Shown piece after piece: positions 59,703-64,000 of a stretch of 64,000 nt of DNA. Positions within the stretch are counted from its first letter, which is position 1, and each line of letters begins with the position of its first letter. Made by a program: the position numbers and the translations under genes. Source of the DNA: Streptomyces sp. F001 (lineage in GTDB: Bacteria > Actinomycetota > Actinomycetes > Streptomycetales > Streptomycetaceae); contig NZ_QZWF01000015.1 in assembly GCF_004187715.1 (NCBI RefSeq), forward strand, positions 62,001-126,000. The letters run 5' to 3'. Below the pieces are notes generated by a model, which was given only the letters and a program-made list of their open reading frames with translations, did no database searches and was not told the DNA's origin.

Positions 59703-59823
59703 CCCTAGGTACTCCTCAACAGGTGCGGAACGGATGCGGTACGTGTGGTGAGAATGGCGAGCCTACCCGCTCGCCGTGGCCCAAACGGGTGACCAGGATC
59801 GCATCATTCCGCAGACGTGCGGT

Positions 59824-61476
59824 TCATCCCGCACGTCGATGCTGTTTGGGACGAGACCGTTTCTCGACGTACATCCGTTCGTCAGCGGATTTCAACACTT
59901 CGTCCGCCGTCATACCGCAGTGCGCCCATCCGATACCGAAACTCGCCCCGACCCGGACGGCCCGTCCCTCGGCCCGGATCGGCTGGATGATCTCGTTCCG
60001 CAGCCGTACGGCGAGGTCCTGGGCGTCGGCCCGGCCGAGGCCGTCGGCGAGGATCACGAACTCGTCGCCGCCGAGCCGGGCGACGGTGTCGCCGTCGCGG
60101 ACGCCGTTGCTGAGGCGGCGCGCGACCTCGATGAGCACCGCGTCGCCCGCGTTGTGCCCGAACCGGTCGTTGATCGACTTGAAGCCGTCGAGGTCGCAGA
60201 AGAGGACCGCGAGCCCCTTGGTGCCGTCGTCGTGTTCACCCTCGGGGGCGATGGTGTGGACGTGGTGGTCGTAGACGTCGAAGACGTCCCGGCGCGCCGG
60301 GAAGTCGAAGCCGGCGTCGTAGGCGGGGTGGCCGTAGGCCGCGTCCTGGGAGTCGTGGACGGCGGGCAGGCCGGACTGCGGGCGCTGGCAGAGGCGGGCG
60401 GAGAGGCGGGAGCGCAGCTCGGCGGAGTTCGGCAGGCCGGTGAGGGAGTCGTGGGAGGCGCGGTGGGCGAGCTGGAGCTCGCGGCGCTTGCGCTCCTCGA
60501 TGTCCTCGACGTGGGTGAGCAGGAAGCGGGGGCCGTCGGCGGCGTCGGCGACCACGGAGTTGCGCAGGGACACCCAGACGTAGGTGCCGTCGCGGCGGCC
60601 CAGGCGCAACTCGGCGCGGCCGCCCTCGGCGGAGGTGCGCAGCAGCGTGCCTATGTCCTCGGGGTGGACGAGGTCGGAGAAGGAGTAGCGGCGCATCGCG
60701 GAGGCGGGGCGGCCCAGCAGGCGGCACAGGGCGTCGTTGGTGCGCAGGATCCGGCCGTGCTGGTCGCCGCCCATCTCGGCGATGGCCATGCCGGAGGGGG
60801 CGTACTCGAAGGCCTGCCGGAAGCTCTCCTCGCTGGCCCGCAGGGCCTGCTGTTCGCGTTCCAGGCGGACCAGGGCGCGCTGCATATTCGCGCGTAGACG
60901 AGCGTTGCTGATGGCGATGGCGGCCTGGAAGGCGTACATCTGGAGCGCCTCGCGCCCCCACGCGCCGGGGCGGCGGCCGTTGCGCGGCCGGTCCACGGAC
61001 AGGACGCCGATCAGTTCGCCGGAGGACGGGCCACCCTGGGCGCCCGGCGCGTACATCGGGGCGAACAGCCGGTCGGAGGGGTGCCACTCGTCCTCGAAGC
61101 GGGGGGCGGGGCCCTCGGTGTACCACTGCGGGACGTCGTCGTCGTCGAGGATCCAGCCCTCGGTGTGCGGGATGAAGATCAGGTCGCCCCAGGTCTCGCC
61201 CATGCCCAGTCGGCGCTCCCACGACTCGCGGGAGCCGACCCGGCCGGTGATCAGGGCCTCGGCGGCGGGGTTGCCGGAGAAGGCGGCGACGACGAGATCG
61301 CCGTCCGGGCGGACGAGGTTGACGCAGGCCAGCTCGTAGCCCAGGGCGGTGACGACGCCGTCCGCGACGGTCTGCAGCGTGTCGGCCAGGCTGCGTGCGG
61401 TGTTCATGTCCGCCATGACCTGGTGCAGCTGCCGCAGGGACGCAAGACGGACATACGGCTCCGACTCGGTCTCCAT
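59824..61476 (-). CDS. cdgB: GAF-PAS-GGDEF diguanylate cyclase (CdgB-like)
   Basis: 550 aa. A GAF domain (residues about 25-215), a short coiled coil (ALVRLEREQQALRASEESFR), a PAS/PAC domain (FEYAPSGMAIAEMGGDQHGR; DGTYVWVSLRNSVVADAADG) and a GGDEF domain with LFCDLDGFKSINDRFGHNAG and the active motif ARLGGDEFVILADG. A His/Asp-rich insert of about 60 residues interrupts the GGDEF domain (DSQDAAYGHPAYDAGFDFPA). Domain order and neighbours match S. coelicolor SCO4281 (CdgB) from memory. ATG 61476 (METESEPYV) has ribosome site GGGGAGGGCG; an ATG at 61527 is less likely. Confidence 0.9.
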   Translation of the reverse strand: METESEPYVRLASLRQLHQVMADMNTARSLADTLQTVADGVVTALGYELACVNLVRPDGDLVVAAFSGNPAAEALITGRVGSRESWERRLGMGETWGDLIFIPHTEGWILDDDDVPQWYTEGPAPRFEDEWHPSDRLFAPMYAPGAQGGPSSGELIGVLSVDRPRNGRRPGAWGREALQMYAFQAAIAISNARLRANMQRALVRLEREQQALRASEESFRQAFEYAPSGMAIAEMGGDQHGRILRTNDALCRLLGRPASAMRRYSFSDLVHPEDIGTLLRTSAEGGRAELRLGRRDGTYVWVSLRNSVVADAADGPRFLLTHVEDIEERKRRELQLAHRASHDSLTGLPNSAELRSRLSARLCQRPQSGLPAVHDSQDAAYGHPAYDAGFDFPARRDVFDVYDHHVHTIAPEGEHDDGTKGLAVLFCDLDGFKSINDRFGHNAGDAVLIEVARRLSNGVRDGDTVARLGGDEFVILADGLGRADAQDLAVRLRNEIIQPIRAEGRAVRVGASFGIGWAHCGMTADEVLKSADERMYVEKRSRPKQHRRAG

Positions 61477-61575
61477 GCTCGCCCTCCCCCCGAGACCTCG
61501 CAGCGAATCAAGGGTTCTCTTCGGCATATCGCCCTTCAGCTTCCCGCCACTGAATCACAGCGCGCTGCCCACTCG

Positions 61576-61588
61576 GTACACAGGGTCA
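61576..61588. promoter_or_regulatory. Candidate BldD box upstream of cdgB
   Basis: GTACACAGGGTCA fits the BldD consensus TNACNC(A/T)GNGTNA at every defined position except the first T. It lies 100 bp upstream of the cdgB ATG. BldD is known to repress cdg genes in Streptomyces. Confidence 0.55.
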
Positions 61589-61603
61589 ACAATTAATGTC
61601 CCT

Positions 61604-61619
61604 TGTGACTCAAGTCACA
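61604..61619. promoter_or_regulatory. Perfect Crp-type site TGTGA-N6-TCACA upstream of cdgB
   Basis: TGTGACTCAAGTCACA has 7-bp arms and equals the classical cAMP-receptor-protein consensus. It is 128 bp upstream of cdgB and 150 bp upstream of the divergent flavin reductase. Confidence 0.6.
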
Positions 61620-61768
61620 GTAGAACGTGAACAATTGAGTGGGGTTTCTGTGTTTTTCCCGTGCGTTTACCGAACGCAAGCTTTGTAGCGGTGTCCTTCG
61701 CTGGTCCTACGACCGTGCTCGGGCTGAGGTCCGATGCGGGGGCACGCACCGGAGACTAGCGTTTCGGT

Positions 61769-62374
61769 GTGCTGAACACCCGCCGCCCCGCTCCGCCCGC
61801 CCGACTGCCCGCCCAACCCGCCCCCGCGGCCGATGCCGCCGGGCATGCTGTGGGGGTGAGCAACGACGAGTTCAGGGCGGCCATGTCCCGGCTGGCGGCC
61901 GGTGTGGTCCTGGTGACCGCGAAGGAGCCGCCGCTCGACCCGGACGACCCGCAGGCGCCGAGTGGTGAGGACGTCGGCATGACGGCGACGGCCTTCATGT
62001 CGGTGTCCCTGGACCCACCCCTGGTCCTGGTCAGCCTGCGCGAGGGCTCCCGCATGGACGACCTGCTCGCCGAGCAGCCCCTGTGGGCGGTCTCGGTGCT
62101 CTCCGAGAGCCAGCGCCACATCGCCGGCCGCTTCGCCATGAAGGGCCGCATCAGCGACCGCCTGCTCTTCGAGGACATCCCCTACGTCCGCGGCGAGGCC
62201 AGCGGGGCACCCCTGGTCGGCGGCGCCCTGGCGACCCTGGAGTGCCGCACCGAACAGCGCGTCACGGCCGGCGACCACACGCTGGTGGTGGGCCGCGTCC
62301 TGACGGCCCGCCTCCCGAGCGCGGACGGCGGGCCGCTGACGTACTTCAAGGGGCGGTACCGGCAGCTGGGGTAG
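61769..62374 (+). CDS. Flavin reductase-like domain protein
   Basis: 201 aa FMN-binding split-barrel protein. After an Ala/Pro-rich start come FRAAMSRLAAGVVLVTAKEP, GMTATAFMSVSLDPPLVLVS, WAVSVLSESQRHIAGRFAMK and GALATLECRTEQRVTAGDHT. These fit two-component monooxygenase reductases (HpaC/RutF type). TAGCGT 7-12 bp upstream of GTG 61769 suggests a leaderless mRNA; GTG 61856 is an alternative start. Its stop is 1 bp from the stop of the convergent sigma gene. Confidence 0.85.
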   Translation: MLNTRRPAPPARLPAQPAPAADAAGHAVGVSNDEFRAAMSRLAAGVVLVTAKEPPLDPDDPQAPSGEDVGMTATAFMSVSLDPPLVLVSLREGSRMDDLLAEQPLWAVSVLSESQRHIAGRFAMKGRISDRLLFEDIPYVRGEASGAPLVGGALATLECRTEQRVTAGDHTLVVGRVLTARLPSADGGPLTYFKGRYRQLG

Positions 62375-62375
62375 C

Positions 62376-63233
62376 TCAGCTGCCGGCGGACCACCCCAGG
62401 GTGATGTCCAGCCGGGACAGCTCTGCCGGGTCGGTGACACCCTCGATGACGGCGATCCGGTCCCGTACGAACCTGAAGATCGTCGCCCGCTCGACGCGTC
62501 CGTCGGCGGAGAGCACCACAAGTCCGGTGGCCCCGTCGACCAGAGCGGGCCGCCCGCTCCGGCCGAGGCGGGCGTAGCTGATGGCGCCCGAGGCGACCGC
62601 CGCCGCCCCGGTGTTCACACCGGCCTCGGAGCGGGCCACCACATCCGGGTCGAGCACCTCCAGCAGCCCGTCGAAGTCCCCGCCCCGCGCCGCGGCGAGG
62701 AAGGCGTCGACGACCTGCCGCTGCCGTACGAGATCGGCATCGGGCGCCGGAGCGCCCTGCACCCGGCGCCGGGCCCGGCTGGCCAGCTGCCGGGCCGCCG
62801 TCGGCGTACGGCCCACGATGGCGGCGACCTCCTCGTACGGCACGGCGAACAGGTCGTGCAGCACGAAGGCCAGCCGCTCGGCCGGGGTCAGCGTCTCCAG
62901 GACGACGAGCAGGGCGACGCCCACCGAGTCGGCGAGCAGCGCGTCCTGCTCGGGGTCGGCTCCGGCGGCGGGGACCGGCGCGCCCGCGTCCAGCGACTCC
63001 TCCGCGCGGGACTTGCGGGAGCGCAGCATGTCCAGGCACACCCGGCCCACCACGGTCGTCAGCCAGCCGCCGAGGTTGCCGACCTCCCGGGTGTCGCTGC
63101 GGCTCAGCCGGAACCAGGCCTCCTGCACCGCGTCGTCGGCCTCGGCGAGCGAGCCGAGCATGCGGTAGGCCACGGCACGCAGATGCGTGCGGTGTGCCTC
63201 GAAGCGCTCGGCAAGGAAGTCGTCGTCGCCCAT
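62376..63233 (-). CDS. ECF sigma factor with C-terminal SnoaL-like domain
   Basis: 285 aa. Region 2 is RAVAYRMLGSLAEADDAVQE with AWFRLSR, region 4 TPAERLAFVLHDLFAVPYEE followed by VAAIVGRTPTAARQLASRAR. An NTF2/SnoaL-like domain occupies the C-terminal 120 residues (FLAAARGGDFDGLLEVLDPD), as in SigJ-type factors, where it replaces an anti-sigma partner. The linker lacks the WLPEP motif of ECF41, so it is a related but different group. No anti-sigma gene is adjacent. Confidence 0.88.
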   Translation of the reverse strand: MGDDDFLAERFEAHRTHLRAVAYRMLGSLAEADDAVQEAWFRLSRSDTREVGNLGGWLTTVVGRVCLDMLRSRKSRAEESLDAGAPVPAAGADPEQDALLADSVGVALLVVLETLTPAERLAFVLHDLFAVPYEEVAAIVGRTPTAARQLASRARRRVQGAPAPDADLVRQRQVVDAFLAAARGGDFDGLLEVLDPDVVARSEAGVNTGAAAVASGAISYARLGRSGRPALVDGATGLVVLSADGRVERATIFRFVRDRIAVIEGVTDPAELSRLDITLGWSAGS

Positions 63234-63322
63234 GTGTCCTGTGTCCCCAGCCCTCGTAGCGGACCACCGTCAGTGGCATTCCACTGCCCTGACGGATCCG
63301 GCAGGGCACATGTGACAGCGTC

Positions 63323-63760
63323 CTATCCCCAGTCGCGGCCCGACCGCCCCCGCTTGGTCTCCGAGCGCTGCTTCTTCTCCCGCAGCCGGCGTTCGTTGAT
63401 GCCGCGCGGTATGCGGGTCGGCTTGCGGGGCTTGGGCGGGGGCGCGGTCGCCTCGGCGAGGAGTGCTGCGAGGCGTACGGCGGCGGTCTCGCGGTTGCGC
63501 CACTGGGACCGGTGCTCGGAGGCACGGACCGCGATGACGCCGTCGACCAGGCGTCCGGCCAGCCGCTCCAGTGCGCGTCGCTTCCACACCTCGGGCAGCG
63601 CCTCGGTCGCGGCGAGGTCGAAACGCAGTTCGACCTGGGAGTCACTCGTGTTGACGTGCTGCCCGCCCGGCCCCGAGGAGCGCGAGAAACGCCACTGGAG
63701 CTCGGCCTCGGGCAGCGAGACGGAGCCTCGGATGAGGTAGGGACCGGACATGGGTGACAT
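63323..63760 (-). CDS. arfB: Alternative ribosome-rescue factor ArfB (peptidyl-tRNA hydrolase)
   Basis: 145 aa. The release-factor-type catalytic motif GGQ lies in SSGPGGQHVNTSDSQVELRF, and there is no stop-codon-reading domain. The basic C-terminal tail (KPRKPTRIPRGINERRLREK, KQRSETKRGRSGRD) enters the empty mRNA channel. It frees stalled ribosomes on non-stop messages. ATG 63760 was chosen for AGGCGGG upstream; ATG 63751 is also possible. Confidence 0.92.
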   Translation of the reverse strand: MSPMSGPYLIRGSVSLPEAELQWRFSRSSGPGGQHVNTSDSQVELRFDLAATEALPEVWKRRALERLAGRLVDGVIAVRASEHRSQWRNRETAAVRLAALLAEATAPPPKPRKPTRIPRGINERRLREKKQRSETKRGRSGRDWG

Positions 63761-63920
63761 GTTCCCGCCTGGAGTGGGCGCGAGTCACGCGAATATCGCC
63801 GGAGGTAAAGAAAGTAAAGAGCCGGGAACCCGGGGCACCTCCCTCCGCGTTCATAGAGGTAGCTGTAGCTTCAGTACCGCACACGCATAGCGCACGCATC
63901 GAGGGAAGGAACTCCCGACC

Positions 63921-64000
63921 ATGGCTGTAAGCCTGTCCAAGGGTGGCAACGTCTCGCTCACCAAGGAGGCTCCGGGCCTGACCGCCGTCACCGTGGGCCT
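63921..64000 (+). CDS. TerD-family protein (N-terminal part only)
   Basis: The first 26 codons read AVSLSKGGNVSLTKEAPGLT, the typical opening of TerD/TerE tellurium-resistance-type calcium-binding proteins. The ATG is preceded by GAGGGAAGGAAC. The rest lies outside the window. Confidence 0.85.
   Translation, partial: MAVSLSKGGNVSLTKEAPGLTAVTVG

Noticed and set aside
60884..60896. TTCGCGCGTAG, a partial match to the CTACGCGCGTAG site
   Set aside because: The left arm is wrong and it lies inside cdgB coding sequence.
1..64000. CRISPR arrays, rRNA, tRNA, known riboswitches and replication origin signals
   Set aside because: I saw no regularly spaced repeats with unique spacers, no rRNA or tRNA conserved cores, no riboswitch consensus boxes and no cluster of DnaA boxes. 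Short or divergent examples could be missed by eye.

Overview
This window reads as a core-chromosome segment of a Streptomyces. The base composition is very G+C rich, third codon positions are almost all G or C, and GTG or TTG starts are common. The gene content is typical of the genus: two GGDEF diguanylate cyclases, a mycothiol amidase, an acyl-CoA carboxylase epsilon subunit, a LAXTG-type surface protein, a DasR-like site and one rare TTA codon in a regulator. From memory, and not checked by search, positions 1-52.6 kb follow the order of S. coelicolor SCO4913-SCO4968. Positions 52.85-64 kb follow SCO4290-SCO4277 in the reverse direction. A rearrangement junction relative to that species therefore probably lies near 52.7 kb.

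Layout. 0-5.6 kb: nucleoside salvage (aldehyde dehydrogenase, deoC, phosphohexomutase, purine nucleoside phosphorylase). deoC and the phosphorylase gene each carry the same perfect 12-bp palindrome just upstream. A collapsed IS481-type relic lies in between. 5.6-16 kb: quinone-reductase-like flavoprotein, DeoR regulator, then biotin-dependent acyl-CoA carboxylase (accA2, pccE, pccB) with the biotin ligase birA, Maf, a tiny membrane protein (MmpB-like) and adenylate cyclase cya. 16-30 kb: enoyl-CoA hydratase, a GAF-GGDEF protein (CdgE-like), hutH, lipoproteins, an L,D-transpeptidase, a MacB-like ABC pair and a large secreted subtilase. 30-34.2 kb: XRE regulator diverging from a zinc alcohol dehydrogenase, a VOC protein and a phospholipase D-family protein.

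34.3-41.7 kb looks accessory. It holds a broken serine recombinase fused to the end of a TTA-containing HTH/NB-ARC/TPR regulator, an AraC regulator, three related alpha/beta hydrolases, a DUF4291 fragment and a DUF6924 gene. 41.9-52.6 kb returns to core genes: msrA, metB, a small sigma/membrane-protein pair, MarR, ilvA, a DrrAB-type exporter, greA and mca. 52.8-64 kb: otsB, an N-acetylglucosamine block (solute-binding lipoprotein, nagK, nagA) with a DasR-type element, a sugar kinase, a CBM-like membrane protein, cdgB with candidate BldD and Crp sites, a flavin reductase, a sigma factor, ArfB and the start of a TerD gene.

Two window-wide patterns stand out. First, a mosaic of related G+C-rich palindromic repeats lies between genes and, in cya and nagA, inside the reading frame. 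Second, several conserved genes are each broken by single-base indels, often in G/C runs. That points to sequencing error at least as much as to gene decay.
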